From: an uncultured Burkholderiales bacterium
GTDB lineage: Bacteria > Pseudomonadota > Gammaproteobacteria > Burkholderiales > Burkholderiaceae_C
Assembly (NCBI GenBank): GCA_945952065.1
Contig: CAMFGY010000012.1
Location: 1 to 64,000 of the forward strand
DNA length: 64,000 nt
Reading direction: 5' to 3'
Part shown: positions 26,619 to 37,023 of the stretch, piece by piece
Layout of the letters: the number at the start of each line of letters is the position of its first letter
How positions within the stretch are numbered: the first letter of the stretch is position 1
Position numbers and translations under genes: made by a program
The notes under the pieces: model-generated
Databases searched by the model: none
What the model saw: only the letters and a program-made list of their open reading frames with translations
What the model was told of the DNA's origin: nothing

Positions 26619-28430
26619 ATGACTGAGATGTTGAGCTTGCCTGAAACTGATGCTGAAAGCGCGCAGCCCGCGGTGGAGTCGCGGCGCGGCGTCGGCCTTG
26701 GCTTTGCCGGTCGACAAGTGCTGGTGCTGGGCTTGGGCGACTCGGGCTTGGCCATGGCCGCCTGGGTGGCGCGTTATGGTGCCCAGGTCGCGGTTTGGGA
26801 TTCCCGCGAACAGCCGCCTCAACTGGCGCGCTTGCAGGCAGAGTGGCCGCAAGCCCGGTTCATCAGTGGCGACTTGCCCGAGTCGGTGATGAACGGCGTG
26901 CACCTGGTTCTGAAGAGCCCGGGGCTGTCGCCTCTGGATGCGCGCTTGTTGCCGGTGTTGAATCTGGCGCGGCAAACCGGTGTGCCGGTGCAAGGCGAGC
27001 TCGATCTGTTTGCGCAGGCGCTGGCCGAATTGAAGCAAGAGCGTGGCTACGCGCCTGCCGTGCTGGCCATCACCGGCACCAATGGCAAAACCACCACCAC
27101 CTGCATGACCGCCTTGTTGGTGGAGCGGGCCGGCAAGCGGGTGGTGATGGCCGGCAACATCGGCCCCAGCATGCTCACCACCTTGAGTCAGGCGCTGGAT
27201 CAAGAGCCTGCACCAGCGCCCGTGGACGCCGAGCCCCGAGCCGCAGCGCAAGAGGGCGAAGCAGCGCCAGTGGCTGAGGCCGATGCCGCGCCTGCGCTTG
27301 AAGCCCGCGCAGACGAAGCGGGGACGGAGACGACCCTGGACAAGGTCGATGCCCTGCTGGAAGAAGCCCCGCTGCCCATCAAACCTCCGCCGCCGAAGGC
27401 GCCGGTGTTTGAGTTCTTGCCCGAGGTCTGGGTGCTGGAGTTGTCGAGCTTTCAGCTGGACGGCGTGAAAGGCTTTGAGCCCACCGCCGCAGCGGTGTTG
27501 AACATCACCCAAGACCATCTCGATTGGCATGGCGATATGGCCGCCTATGTGCGCGCCAAGGCGCAGATTTTTGGCGAGCAGGCGCTGATGGTCATCAACC
27601 GTGACGACGCGGTGGTGGAGGGCATGGTGCCCGCCGCGGTGCTGGTCAAGCAGGGCCGTGGCCGCGCTGCCAAGTCGGTGAGCCGGCGCGTTTGCCGGTT
27701 CGGTCTGGATGCCCCGAACCATCCGGGTGATTTTGGTCTGGTGCAAGAAGCCGGTATGGCCTGGCTGGTGCGTGCCCGCGAGCAGGACGAAACCCTCAAG
27801 CGCAAAAAGGGCGAAGAGGAGGAGATCAGCCTGCAACGCCTGATGCCGGCCGATGCTCTGCGGGTGCGAGGCCGCCATAACGCCGCCAATGCGCTGGCTG
27901 CCTTGGCCCTGGCCAGCGCGGCCGGCTGCGCCCTGGCGCCGATGTTGCATGGGCTGCGCGAATACCGCGGCGAACCCCACCGCGTTGAGCATGTGATGAG
28001 CATCAACGGTGTGGATTTCGTGGACGACTCCAAAGGCACCAATGTCGGCGCCACCGTGGCCGCCATCAGCGGCCTGGGGGCTGACCGCGCGCCGGCCAAG
28101 CTGGTGTTGATTTTGGGCGGCGATGGCAAGGGCCAGGACTTCAGCCCCTTGGCGGACGGTGTGGCGCGTCACGCGCGCGCTGTGGCCCTGATCGGCCGCG
28201 ACGGGCGGCAAATTGCGGCAGCCCTGGCCGATTGCGGCGTGCCCCTGCAAGCGCATGAAACCCTGGAAGCTGCTACTGCCTGGTGCCAGGCCCAGGCGCA
28301 AAGCGGCGACACGGTCTTGTTGAGCCCGGCTTGCGCCAGCCTCGATATGTTCCGCAATTACGCCCATCGCGCCGAAGTGTTTGTGAACGCCGTGCAGCAA
28401 CTGGCGCAAGACGGAGGGCTGGCGACATGA
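26619..28430 (+). CDS. murD: UDP-MurNAc-L-Ala-D-Glu synthetase MurD with internal insertion
   Basis: MurD adds D-glutamate to UDP-MurNAc-L-Ala. Family features are [18 protein letters not shown]-loop [31 protein letters not shown] and [12 protein letters not shown]. At 603 residues it is about 100 longer than usual. Most of the excess is a low-complexity Ala/Pro/Glu/Asp-rich block (about residues 192-262) between [15 protein letters not shown] and [10 protein letters not shown], in the central ATPase domain. A smaller charged insertion (about 388-410, containing KRKKGEEEE) lies before [13 protein letters not shown]. Catalytic motifs are intact, so activity is expected. Start ATG at 26619; GTG at 26616 is possible. 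Overlaps ftsW by four bases. Confidence 0.93.
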   Translation: MTEMLSLPETDAESAQPAVESRRGVGLGFAGRQVLVLGLGDSGLAMAAWVARYGAQVAVWDSREQPPQLARLQAEWPQARFISGDLPESVMNGVHLVLKSPGLSPLDARLLPVLNLARQTGVPVQGELDLFAQALAELKQERGYAPAVLAITGTNGKTTTTCMTALLVERAGKRVVMAGNIGPSMLTTLSQALDQEPAPAPVDAEPRAAAQEGEAAPVAEADAAPALEARADEAGTETTLDKVDALLEEAPLPIKPPPPKAPVFEFLPEVWVLELSSFQLDGVKGFEPTAAAVLNITQDHLDWHGDMAAYVRAKAQIFGEQALMVINRDDAVVEGMVPAAVLVKQGRGRAAKSVSRRVCRFGLDAPNHPGDFGLVQEAGMAWLVRAREQDETLKRKKGEEEEISLQRLMPADALRVRGRHNAANALAALALASAAGCALAPMLHGLREYRGEPHRVEHVMSINGVDFVDDSKGTNVGATVAAISGLGADRAPAKLVLILGGDGKGQDFSPLADGVARHARAVALIGRDGRQIAAALADCGVPLQAHETLEAATAWCQAQAQSGDTVLLSPACASLDMFRNYAHRAEVFVNAVQQLAQDGGLAT

Positions 28431-29701
28431 GCGCAAACAGCGATGCGTTGTCGGCCTTCAAAGGGCTGGGCGCTCGCCTGGGCGCTTGGTTCAGCCGTGG
28501 CAGGAGTGAGTCGGCGGATGTGCCGGTGCGCGACTGGGTGTCGCAGTCGGCGGGTCAGCCCACCCGCATCCAAGGCTTTGACCAAACCCTGGTCTGGGTG
28601 GTGTTGGTCTTGATGGCGCTGGGCTTGCTGATGGTCTATTCGGCCTCCATCGCGATGCCGGACAACCCACGCTTTTCCAAGTACATGCCGACCCATTTTC
28701 TAAGTCGCCACATTGTGGCGATTGTGTTCGGCTTGGTGGCTGGGCTTTTGACCGTGCAAGTGCCGGTGGCCACCTGGGAGCGGGTGGCCCCTTGGGTGTT
28801 TGTTGTGGCCTTGGTGCTGTTGATTGCGGTGTTGATCCCGGGTGTGGGCAAGGTGGTGTATGGCGCGCGGCGTTGGTTGCCGCTGGGGGTGATGAACTTT
28901 CAGCCCTCTGAGCTGGCCAAGATGGGCATTGCCATGTATGCCGCCAGCTATATGGTGCGCAAGATGGATGTGAAGGAGAACTTCTTCCAAGCTGTCTGGC
29001 CCATGGCTGTGTCTTTGGCCATCATCGGCGTGCTCTTGTTGGCCGAGCCCGATATGGGCGCCTTCATGGTGATTGCGGCCATCGCCATGGGCATTTTGTT
29101 TTTGGGCGGCGTCAATGGCCGCATGTTCTTCTTGATCGTGGCGGTGCTGGTGGGCGCTTTTGTGCTGATGATCACCTTCAGCGAATTCCGGCGCGAGCGC
29201 ATTTTTGCCTACCTCAACCCCTGGGATGAGAAGTATGCGCAAGGCAAGGCTTATCAGCTGACGCACTCGCTGATCGCCCTGGGTCGAGGCGAGTGGTTCG
29301 GCCAAGGCCTGGGCTCCAGTGTGGAAAAACTGCATTACCTACCCGAGGCGCACACCGACTTCTTGCTGGCCGTGATTGGCGAGGAACTCGGCTTTGTGGG
29401 CGTGGCCCTGGTGATCATCGGCTTCTTCTGGCTGTCGCGCCGACTCTTCCATATCGGCCGGCAGGCCGTGGCGCTGGACCGTGTGTTCGCGGGCTTGTAC
29501 GCCCAAGGCATCGGCATCTGGATGGGCGGCCAAGCCTTCATCAATATGGGTGTGAACCTGGGTGCGCTGCCCACCAAGGGCCTGACCCTGCCTTTGATGA
29601 GCTTCGGCGGCTCCGCCATCCTGATGAACTGCGTCGCCCTCGCCATCGTCCTGCGCATTGATATTGAGAACAGACAGCTCATGCGCGGAGGCCGCGCATG
29701 A
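28427..29701 (+). CDS. ftsW: Septal peptidoglycan glycosyltransferase FtsW
   Basis: FtsW is the SEDS-family polymerase that works with FtsI to build septal glycan from lipid II. The 424-residue product has a cytoplasmic N-tail of about 60 residues, then about ten helices. Diagnostic segments are the MVYSASIA start of helix 1, [19 protein letters not shown], the [11 protein letters not shown] motif, [20 protein letters not shown] and [13 protein letters not shown]. The ATG at 28427 overlaps the murD stop (ATGA). Overlaps murG by four bases. Confidence 0.95.
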   Translation: MSANSDALSAFKGLGARLGAWFSRGRSESADVPVRDWVSQSAGQPTRIQGFDQTLVWVVLVLMALGLLMVYSASIAMPDNPRFSKYMPTHFLSRHIVAIVFGLVAGLLTVQVPVATWERVAPWVFVVALVLLIAVLIPGVGKVVYGARRWLPLGVMNFQPSELAKMGIAMYAASYMVRKMDVKENFFQAVWPMAVSLAIIGVLLLAEPDMGAFMVIAAIAMGILFLGGVNGRMFFLIVAVLVGAFVLMITFSEFRRERIFAYLNPWDEKYAQGKAYQLTHSLIALGRGEWFGQGLGSSVEKLHYLPEAHTDFLLAVIGEELGFVGVALVIIGFFWLSRRLFHIGRQAVALDRVFAGLYAQGIGIWMGGQAFINMGVNLGALPTKGLTLPLMSFGGSAILMNCVALAIVLRIDIENRQLMRGGRA

Positions 29702-30786
29702 GTTCAAAGCACTTGGTCATCATGGCGGCTGGTACCGGCGGCCACATCATTCCCGGCTTGGCGGTGGCGGAAGAAATGAAGCGCCGCGGGTGGTCCGTCA
29801 GTTGGATGGGCACCGAGCAGGGCATGGAAAACAAGCTGGTGCCGCCCACCGGCATTCCGCTGGACCGCCTGGCCTTTGGGGGCCTGCGCGGCAAGGGATG
29901 GATGCACAGCATCAAGGGCCTGTTCAAGCTGGTGCAAGCCTTTGTGCAAAGCCGCTCGGTCTATGGCACGCGCAGCGCCGATGTGGTATTGGGCATGGGC
30001 GGCTATGTTTGCTTCCCCGGCGGCTTGATGGCGTGGCTGATGCGCAAGCCTTTGATGTTGGTGAATGCCGATGCCGCCATGCTCTTGAGCAACAAGAGCT
30101 TGAAGCCCTTTGCGCAAAAGATCGCCTTTGGATTTGACGGCGCGGCCGCAGCATCCACCGCCAAGTCGGTGGTCACCGGCAACCCGGTGCGCAGCGAGAT
30201 TGAGGGCCTGGCAACGCCGGCCGAGCGATTCATGGGTCGCAGTGGACCGCTGCGTCTGTTGGTGGTGGGCGGCTCCCTGGGGGCGCGCGCCATCAATGAG
30301 GTGCTGCCCCAGGCCCTGGGCCAGTGGCCGAAGGACAGCCGGCCTCGCGTCATCCACCAAACCGGCCAAGCCAATCTGGCGGCGGTGCAGGCGGCCTACA
30401 AGGCCGCGGGCATGGCGGACGAGGTGACCGTGGTGCCCTTTATCGACGATATGGCGGCACAACTGGCGCAGGCCGATTTGATGCTGTGCCGCGCAGGCGC
30501 CGTCACGGTGAGCGAGATTTGCGCGGCGGGTGTGCCTTCGGTCTTGGTGCCCTTGGTCGTGAAGACCACCTCGCATCAACGCGACAACGCGCGTTTCATG
30601 GCGCAGCACGGCGCGGCCATTCATCTGCCGCAGCAAGAGCTGTCGGCCGATGGCCTCTACCAATTGCTCAAAAGCCTGGACCGCGCCACCTTGCTGAGCA
30701 TGGCCGAGAAAGCGCGCAGCTTGGCGCGCCCCCGCGCCGCCTCCAAGGTGGCGGATGAACTTGAAAGACTGAGTGCTGCCCAATGA
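29698..30786 (+). CDS. murG: UDP-GlcNAc:lipid I GlcNAc transferase MurG
   Basis: MurG makes lipid II from lipid I at the cytoplasmic membrane face. The 362-residue protein is a GT28 GT-B enzyme with [64 protein letters not shown] and [21 protein letters not shown]. Four-base overlaps on both sides bind it to ftsW and murC. Confidence 0.96.
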   Translation: MSSKHLVIMAAGTGGHIIPGLAVAEEMKRRGWSVSWMGTEQGMENKLVPPTGIPLDRLAFGGLRGKGWMHSIKGLFKLVQAFVQSRSVYGTRSADVVLGMGGYVCFPGGLMAWLMRKPLMLVNADAAMLLSNKSLKPFAQKIAFGFDGAAAASTAKSVVTGNPVRSEIEGLATPAERFMGRSGPLRLLVVGGSLGARAINEVLPQALGQWPKDSRPRVIHQTGQANLAAVQAAYKAAGMADEVTVVPFIDDMAAQLAQADLMLCRAGAVTVSEICAAGVPSVLVPLVVKTTSHQRDNARFMAQHGAAIHLPQQELSADGLYQLLKSLDRATLLSMAEKARSLARPRAASKVADELERLSAAQ

Positions 30787-32189
30787 AACACGCTTTGCAA
30801 CGCATTCATTTCGTGGGCATCGGCGGCGCCGGCATGAGCGGCATCGCTGAGATCCTGCAAGCGCAGGGCTACCGGGTCTCAGGTTCCGACCAATCCGACA
30901 GCGCCACCCTGCAGCGGCTGGCCGCTTTGGGCTTGACCGTGCACATCGGCCACGCGGCCGAGCATTTGGGTGATGCGCAGGTGGTGGTCACCTCCACCGC
31001 GGTGCGGGCTGACAACCCGGAGGTTCTGGCTGCCCGTGCGCGCCAACTTCCGGTGGTGCAGCGCGCCGTCATGCTGGCCGAGTTGATGCGCCAGCAAAAA
31101 GGCATTGCCATCGCCGGCACCCATGGCAAGACCACCACCACCTCCTTGGTGACCGATGTGTTGATCGAAGCCGGGCTGGACCCGAGCTTTGTGATCGGCG
31201 GCAAGCTGGCCAGTGCCGGCGCCAACTCGCGCCTGGGCCGGGGCGAGTTCATCGTGGTGGAAGCCGACGAGTCCGACGCCTCATTCTTGAAGCTGCTGCC
31301 CATGCTGGCCGTCGTCACCAATATCGACGCCGACCATATGGACACTTACGGCCACGACTTCGCGCGGCTGAAGCTGGCCTTCGTGGAGTTCTTGCATCGC
31401 ATGCCCTTTTATGGCGCGGCGATTCTGTGCGCCGACGATGCGGGCGTGCGCTCCATCTTGCCGCTGCTGTCGCGGCCGGTCGTTACCTATGGCTTTGATG
31501 AGGGCCTGGATGTGCGCGCGGTGGACATGCAGGCCCTGCCCGGCGGTGGCATGCAGTTCACGGTGCAGCGCAAGGGCCATGCCGATTTGCCGGTGCGCCT
31601 GAATTTGGCTGGGCGGCATAACGTCTTGAATGCACTGGCTGCGATTGCGGTGGCCGACGAATTGGAGCTGCCGGACGCACCGGTGCAGGCCGCGCTGGCC
31701 AAGTTCGGCGGAGTGGGGCGGCGCTTTCAGCGCTATGGCGAACTGCCCGCTCAAGGTGGCGGCGAGTTCAGCCTGGTGGATGACTATGGCCATCATCCGG
31801 TGGAAATGGCCGCCGTGCTGGCCGCGGCGCGGGGCGCCTTCCCTGGGCGGCGATTGGTCTTGGCTTTCCAGCCGCATCGCTACACCCGCACCCGCGACTG
31901 CTTTGCCGAGTTCGTGCGGGTGATCGCTGGTTTTGACGCGGTGCTGCTGACCGAGGTTTATGCCGCGGGTGAAGGGGTGATTGCTGGCGCCGACGGGCGT
32001 GCGCTGCAAGCCGCGCTGCAAGCGCAAGGCTTTCAAGACTTGCAATTCATCGAAGACGTGGCCGCTTTGCCGCAAGCCATTGCCGGGGCCTCGCGCGACG
32101 GCGATGTGGTGATCGTGATGGGCGCAGGCTCCATCGGTGCCGTGCCGGCACAAACCAAGAACATGCTTTTGAAGGAAGTCCAGTCATGA
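30783..32189 (+). CDS. murC: UDP-MurNAc-L-alanine ligase MurC
   Basis: MurC adds L-alanine to UDP-MurNAc, the first stem-peptide step. The 468-residue product has [31 protein letters not shown]-loop [36 protein letters not shown] and [10 protein letters not shown], all MurC signatures. It overlaps murG and ddlB by four bases each. Confidence 0.96.
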   Translation: MKHALQRIHFVGIGGAGMSGIAEILQAQGYRVSGSDQSDSATLQRLAALGLTVHIGHAAEHLGDAQVVVTSTAVRADNPEVLAARARQLPVVQRAVMLAELMRQQKGIAIAGTHGKTTTTSLVTDVLIEAGLDPSFVIGGKLASAGANSRLGRGEFIVVEADESDASFLKLLPMLAVVTNIDADHMDTYGHDFARLKLAFVEFLHRMPFYGAAILCADDAGVRSILPLLSRPVVTYGFDEGLDVRAVDMQALPGGGMQFTVQRKGHADLPVRLNLAGRHNVLNALAAIAVADELELPDAPVQAALAKFGGVGRRFQRYGELPAQGGGEFSLVDDYGHHPVEMAAVLAAARGAFPGRRLVLAFQPHRYTRTRDCFAEFVRVIAGFDAVLLTEVYAAGEGVIAGADGRALQAALQAQGFQDLQFIEDVAALPQAIAGASRDGDVVIVMGAGSIGAVPAQTKNMLLKEVQS

Positions 32190-33181
32190 ATCTGGATCTG
32201 AACATCGACCCCAAGTCGCTCGGCAAAGTCGCCGTGTTGATGGGGGGCTCCTCCGCAGAACGCGAAGTCTCGCTGACCATGTCGGGTCCTGGCGTCTTGA
32301 AGGCCTTGCGTTCGCAAGGCGTGGATGCCCATGCGTTCGACCCGTCTGAGCGTGGTCTGCATGAACTCAAGGCACAAGGTTTTGACCGTTGCTTTATTGC
32401 GCTGCATGGCCGCCACGGTGAAGACGGCACGGTGCAAGGGGCGCTGGAGTTGCTGGGCATCCCCTACACCGGCTCGGGTGTGATGGCCTCCGCCATTGCC
32501 ATGGACAAGATCATGACCAAGCGCCTGTGGCTGGCCGAGGGCTTGTCGACGCCGCGCTATGTGAAGCTGCACAAGGCTGACATCAGCCGCGAGCGCTGCA
32601 TGGCCATCCCTGATGACTTGGGTCTGCCGGTCATCGTCAAGCCGCCGCATGAAGGTTCGACCATTGGCATCAGCAAAGTGCAGGGCTATTCGGAGATTCT
32701 GGATGCCGTGAACCTGGCGGCCCAGTACGACGAAGAGATTCTTTGCGAGGAATTCATCGACGGCCCGGAACTCAGCTGCCCGGTGCTGGGTGAGGGCGAT
32801 GCAGCTTTTGCGCTGCCGGTGATCGTGATCGAGGCCGAAGGCGGCAACTACGACTACCAGAACAAATACTTCACCAACACCACCCGCTATCTCACCGGCA
32901 GCCTGAGCCCGGAACTGGAGGCCGAGATCCAGGATCTGGTGCTGCGCTCTTACCGCTCGCTGGGTTGCCGGGGCTGGGGCCGCGCCGATGTGATGCTGCG
33001 CAAGCGTGACGGCAAGCCTTTCTTGCTGGAAATGAACACCTCGCCGGGCATGACTTCGCACTCCTTGGTGCCGGTGGCGGCCAAGGCGGCGGGCCTGAGC
33101 TATGAGCAACTGTGCTTGTGGCTGATTTCCCAAGCGCGCCTGGACGGTCAACCCAAGCCCATGTTGGCCGCGCAAGCCTGA
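32186..33181 (+). CDS. ddlB: D-alanine-D-alanine ligase DdlB
   Basis: Ddl joins two D-alanines for MurF. The 331-residue ATP-grasp protein has [75 protein letters not shown] and [16 protein letters not shown]. The HGRHGEDG segment is typical of the B-type enzyme in dcw clusters. It overlaps murC by four bases and precedes ftsQ by 13 bp. Confidence 0.95.
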   Translation: MNLDLNIDPKSLGKVAVLMGGSSAEREVSLTMSGPGVLKALRSQGVDAHAFDPSERGLHELKAQGFDRCFIALHGRHGEDGTVQGALELLGIPYTGSGVMASAIAMDKIMTKRLWLAEGLSTPRYVKLHKADISRERCMAIPDDLGLPVIVKPPHEGSTIGISKVQGYSEILDAVNLAAQYDEEILCEEFIDGPELSCPVLGEGDAAFALPVIVIEAEGGNYDYQNKYFTNTTRYLTGSLSPELEAEIQDLVLRSYRSLGCRGWGRADVMLRKRDGKPFLLEMNTSPGMTSHSLVPVAAKAAGLSYEQLCLWLISQARLDGQPKPMLAAQA

Positions 33182-33194
33182 GCCGGAACCCATC

Positions 33195-34043
33195 ATGCGT
33201 GCCGCCCGTCCACCTGCAAGCCTGACCGTGCCGCCCGACGTCCGCCTGATGAATGCGGTGTCGGCGATCTTGGTCGCGGCCGTGTTGGTGTTCGCGGCTG
33301 GCTTGGCATTGCGCTGGGTGGCGCGCTTGCCCCTGTTTGCCATTCAAGCCATCGAGGTGGAAGGCGAAGTCAGCCGCAACAGTGCAGTCTCCTTGCGGGC
33401 CAATGCACTGCCGAATCTCTCGGGTTCCTTCTTGAGCATGAATCTGAAGCAGGGACGCGAAGCCTTTGAGGCCGTGCCCTGGGTGCGGCGTGCGGTGGTG
33501 CAAAGGGTTTGGCCGCACAAATTGCGGGTCAAGCTGGAAGAGCATGAACCCGCCGCCTATTGGGAAACCAAGGTCGAAGGGGCAGATGCGCAAAGCGATG
33601 CCAGCGTCGAGCGTCTGCTGGTGAACAGCTTTGGCGAGGTGTTTCAAGCCAATTTGGGCGATGTGGAAGACGAAGACCTGCCGATTCTGGCCGGCCCCTC
33701 GGGCAGCGCGGCGGCCATGTTGCAGATGTGGCAAGGCCTGCAAGTCCTCAGCCGTGGCTTGGATGAAAAGGTGGAACGGCTCGATTTGTCGGGCCGCGGT
33801 TCTTGGCGTTTGGCGCTGGAGCGCGGTGCGGTGATTGAGTTGGGCCGGGGCAGCGAAGCCGAGATATTGGCCCGCTATGGTCAGTTTGTCCGCTCCATTA
33901 CCCAGATTACTTCGCTCAACCGAGCACCCGTGCTGTCGGCCGACTTGCGCCATGCCGATGGGTTTGCAGTGCGTTTGAGCGGCATTTCAACCACGCCGAA
34001 TCCGGTGAAACCCGGCTTGAATGGCCGAACGAAAAGAAACTAA
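33195..34043 (+). CDS. ftsQ: Cell division protein FtsQ
   Basis: FtsQ is a bitopic divisome protein that binds FtsL/FtsB. The 282-residue product has a cytoplasmic start, one membrane helix (about 15-38, with ILVAAVLVFAAGLALRWVA), a POTRA domain (about 45-115, FAIQAIEVEGEVSRNS... and PWVRRAVVQRVWPHKLRVKLEEHEPAAYW), and a beta domain to the end. Position between ddlB and ftsA is canonical. The stop overlaps the AAGGA ribosome site of ftsA. Confidence 0.94.
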   Translation: MRAARPPASLTVPPDVRLMNAVSAILVAAVLVFAAGLALRWVARLPLFAIQAIEVEGEVSRNSAVSLRANALPNLSGSFLSMNLKQGREAFEAVPWVRRAVVQRVWPHKLRVKLEEHEPAAYWETKVEGADAQSDASVERLLVNSFGEVFQANLGDVEDEDLPILAGPSGSAAAMLQMWQGLQVLSRGLDEKVERLDLSGRGSWRLALERGAVIELGRGSEAEILARYGQFVRSITQITSLNRAPVLSADLRHADGFAVRLSGISTTPNPVKPGLNGRTKRN

Positions 34044-34054
34044 GGACAACATAC

Positions 34055-35284
34055 ATGGCCAAGGAATACAAAGATCTGGTCGTCGGCTTGGATATCGGCA
34101 CTGCCAAGATCATGGCAGTGGTGGCCGAGGTACTCGGGAATGGTGAATTGCGCATTGCCGGTTTGGGCGTCGCATCGTCGAATGGCTTGAAGCGTGGCGT
34201 CGTGGTCAATATTGATGCCACGGTGCAATCGATTCAGCAGGCCCTGAAAGAGGCCGAAATGATGGCCGATTGCAAGATATCGCGGGTCTATACCGGCATC
34301 ACCGGCAGCCATATTCGCGGCCAGAACTCCACCGGCATGGTGATTGTTCGCGACAAAGAGGTCACGCCGGTCGATGTGGCGCGCGTGGTTGAAACCGCCA
34401 AAGCCATCAATATCCCGAACGACCAACGTCTTTTATTGGTCGAACCGCAGGAATTCGTGATCGACGGTCACGAGGTGAAAGAACCCATCGGTATGAGCGG
34501 CGGCCGCCTGGAGGTCAAGGTTCATATTGTCACGGGCGCCCAAAGTGCGGCTGAAAACATCGTCAAGTGCGTGCGCCGCTGCGGTTTGGAAGTCGACCAG
34601 CTGGTGCTGAATTCCAGCGCTTCGAGCTTGGCCGCCTTGACCGCCGACGAGCGCGACCTGGGGGTCGCCCTGGTCGATATCGGCGCTGGCACCACCGATG
34701 TGGCGATCTTCACCGGCGGCTCGATTCGTCATACCGCCGTCATCCCTATCGCCGGTGATTTGATCACCAGCGATATTGCGATGGCTTTGCGCACGCCCAC
34801 CAAGGACGCGGAAGAAATCAAGGTCGAGCATGGCGTGGCCAAACAAATGCTGGCCGACCCGGCCGATCAGGTGGAAGTGCCTGGATTGGGGGATCGCGCA
34901 CCGAGAATGCTTTCAAAACAAGCACTTGCAGGCGTTATTGAACCCAGAGTCGAGGAAATATTCTCGCTGGTGCACCAAGTTATTCGCGAAAGCGGGTATG
35001 AGGAGTTGCTGTCTTCGGGGATTGTTTTGACCGGCGGCTCGGCGGTCATGCCGGGTATGGTGGAGTTGGCCGAAGACATATTCCTGAAACCTGTCCGACG
35101 CGGCAACCCAACCTATGGCGGCGGCCTCTCCGATATGGTGGCCAATCCACGCAGCGCCACCGTGATGGGTTTGTTGGAAGAGGCGCGTTTGTCGCGCACC
35201 CGGGGTTTGAAGGCCGCGCAGCAGGCGGGCTCCATGAAGACCATGTTTGGACGCGCCAAGGATTGGTTCCTGGGCAACTTTTAA
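34055..35284 (+). CDS. ftsA: Cell division protein FtsA
   Basis: FtsA is the actin-like protein that tethers FtsZ to the membrane. The 409-residue product starts LVVGLDIGTAKIMAVVAEV (phosphate 1 motif), has SGSHIRG-like IC-domain segments (YTGITGSHIRGQNSTGMV), VDIGAGTTDVAIFTGG (phosphate 2) and VLTGGSAVMPGM (adenosine motif), and ends in an amphipathic membrane helix with FGRAKDWFLGNF. AAGGA lies about eight bases ahead of the ATG. Confidence 0.96.
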   Translation: MAKEYKDLVVGLDIGTAKIMAVVAEVLGNGELRIAGLGVASSNGLKRGVVVNIDATVQSIQQALKEAEMMADCKISRVYTGITGSHIRGQNSTGMVIVRDKEVTPVDVARVVETAKAINIPNDQRLLLVEPQEFVIDGHEVKEPIGMSGGRLEVKVHIVTGAQSAAENIVKCVRRCGLEVDQLVLNSSASSLAALTADERDLGVALVDIGAGTTDVAIFTGGSIRHTAVIPIAGDLITSDIAMALRTPTKDAEEIKVEHGVAKQMLADPADQVEVPGLGDRAPRMLSKQALAGVIEPRVEEIFSLVHQVIRESGYEELLSSGIVLTGGSAVMPGMVELAEDIFLKPVRRGNPTYGGGLSDMVANPRSATVMGLLEEARLSRTRGLKAAQQAGSMKTMFGRAKDWFLGNF

Positions 35285-35289
35285 TAAAG

Positions 35290-35320
35290 CAAGCCCGGCG
35301 TCGAGGCCATGCCGGGCTTG
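35290..35320 (+). terminator. Hairpin in the ftsA-ftsZ gap
   Basis: Ten-base arms CAAGCCCGGC and GCCGGGCTTG flank an 11-nt loop shortly after the ftsA stop. No T-run follows, so it may be an attenuator or mRNA-stabilising or processing hairpin and not a true terminator. The remaining ~160 bp to ftsZ are AT-richer and could hold a separate ftsZ promoter, but I could not fix hexamers with confidence. Confidence 0.5.
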
Positions 35321-35481
35321 TCAAAAACGCAGACCAGAGGCCGAGTCAGCGAGTTTCTTACCTTTGCTTGCAAGCTCGGGCCAAACAAATGTCTGAAAAA
35401 TGCGGCTTCAGTAAAAAAAGAGGGTCATCCCTGTAGTTTTTAACGCTTGTCGGCGGCACAATTGGGCAAGGAGAATTGAAT

Positions 35482-36726
35482 ATGCCAATCGAAATGATTG
35501 AAGAGTTTGACCAAGGCACCCAAATCAAGGTGATTGGCGTGGGCGGCGGTGGCGGCAACGCGGTGGAGCACATGATTGCTCAAGGCGTGCAAGGCGTGGA
35601 GTTCATCTGCGCCAACACCGATGCTCAAGCGCTCAATCGCTCGAAAGCGGATCAGCTCTTGCAACTGGGTACTTCGGGCCTGGGTGCTGGCGCCAAGCCC
35701 GAAATGGGCAAGATCGCCGCGGAAGAGGCTGAAGCCCGCATTCGCGAGTCCATCCAAGGCGCGCACATGCTGTTCATCACCGCCGGCATGGGCGGCGGTA
35801 CCGGCACCGGTGCGGCGCCGGTGATCGCTCGTGTGGCCAAGGAAATGGGCATTTTGACCGTGGGCGTGGTCACCAAGCCTTTCGAATTTGAAGGCGGGCG
35901 CCGCGCCAAGGCTGCTGACGCCGGCTTGGCCGAGTTGGAAGCCAATGTCGACTCGCTGATCGTCGTTTTGAACGACAAGCTGCTCGATGTGCTGGGTGAC
36001 GATGTGACCCAAGACCAAGCTTTTGCGCACGCCAATGATGTGCTGAAGAACGCCGTCGGCGGCATCTCGGACATCATCCACATGCCCGGCTTGGTGAACG
36101 TTGACTTCGAAGACGTCAAGACCGTGATGAGCGAACCCGGCAAGGCCATGATGGGCACTGCCGTGGCCAGCGGCCCCGACCGTGCAGCCAAGGCGGCCGA
36201 GGCGGCCGTGGCTTGCCCGCTATTGGAAGGCATCGATTTGTCCGGCGCGCGCGGCGTGCTGGTGTTGATCGCGGCGAACCGCAGCACCTTCAAGCTGGCC
36301 GAAAGCCGCAACGCCATGAATGCCGTCAAGCGCTATGCCGCTGAAGACGCGCACATCATCTACGGCACCGCCTACGACGAAAGCCTGGGCGACACCTTGC
36401 GTGTGACCGTCATTGCAACCGGCCTGTCTTCGCAGCGCGCACGTCAGCAAGCGCCGCTGTCGGTGGTGCAGCCGCAAGTTCAGCTGCGCACCGGTACCGA
36501 CAATATGCCGGTCTTGACGCAGGCGGTGAGCATGGGTGGCCATGCAACGCAAGGCGGCAATGGTCTCGGCGCGGCCCCTGTGGGTGGCGGCAATGACTTC
36601 GCCGGCATGAGCGTGCCCAGCGTGTGGCGTCATGGCCGCACGGCTGCAGCCAAGGTGGAAGCCCTGTCTTCCAACGGCATGGACGAAATCGAGATCCCGG
36701 CTTTCCTGCGCAAGCAAGCCGATTGA
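35482..36726 (+). CDS. ftsZ: Cell division GTPase FtsZ
   Basis: FtsZ polymerises with GTP into the Z ring. The 414-residue protein has IKVIGVGGGGGNAVEHM, the tubulin signature GGGTGTGAAPVIA starting at residue 104, the T7 loop NVDFEDVKTVM, a variable Gly/Ala-rich linker (about 320-395) and the conserved C-terminal peptide EIEIPAFLRKQAD that binds FtsA and ZipA. The ATG at 35482 has AAGGAG eight bases upstream; a TTG at 35476 is rejected. A terminator follows at 36784. Confidence 0.97.
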   Translation: MPIEMIEEFDQGTQIKVIGVGGGGGNAVEHMIAQGVQGVEFICANTDAQALNRSKADQLLQLGTSGLGAGAKPEMGKIAAEEAEARIRESIQGAHMLFITAGMGGGTGTGAAPVIARVAKEMGILTVGVVTKPFEFEGGRRAKAADAGLAELEANVDSLIVVLNDKLLDVLGDDVTQDQAFAHANDVLKNAVGGISDIIHMPGLVNVDFEDVKTVMSEPGKAMMGTAVASGPDRAAKAAEAAVACPLLEGIDLSGARGVLVLIAANRSTFKLAESRNAMNAVKRYAAEDAHIIYGTAYDESLGDTLRVTVIATGLSSQRARQQAPLSVVQPQVQLRTGTDNMPVLTQAVSMGGHATQGGNGLGAAPVGGGNDFAGMSVPSVWRHGRTAAAKVEALSSNGMDEIEIPAFLRKQAD

Positions 36727-36783
36727 TGGCGCTGGCCTGCGGGCCAGATGCCGCCGTTTGGCGAACAGCCTCACGGCCATACC

Positions 36784-36831
36784 AAGCCCACGGCGGTGAG
36801 ACCTACTCGCCGCGTGGGCTTTGTCTTTTTT
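36784..36831 (+). terminator. Rho-independent terminator after ftsZ
   Basis: AAGCCCACG (36784-36792) pairs with CGTGGGCTT (36813-36821), extended inside by GCG/CGC pairs with a small bulge, then TGTCTTTTTT. It should end the dcw transcript after ftsZ, leaving the kinase and lpxC to another promoter. Confidence 0.85.
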
Positions 36832-37023
36832 GCCGGCGCAAGCGCTTTGCAAAGTCTTGCCCCCTGTTGAGGCCTGTGCCCCATGCTGGCCGCACAGCCG
36901 CGCCTGTTGTGGTTTTGCGTGAACTGGGGCTGATGGCCTGCGCTTGGCTTGCACGAGCTTGTGGCATGCTGCGGGCAGCTCCTCGCGGGGCTTGGATGAA
37001 CCCGATGCTGAAAGGCTTTTTCT
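36832..37023. other. Region between the ftsZ terminator and the kinase gene
   Basis: No gene is evident. It must hold the promoter of the kinase-lpxC transcript, but no convincing -35/-10 pair stands out. AAAGG at 37011-37015, eight bases before the TTG at 37024, may be the ribosome site of the kinase gene. Confidence 0.35.
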
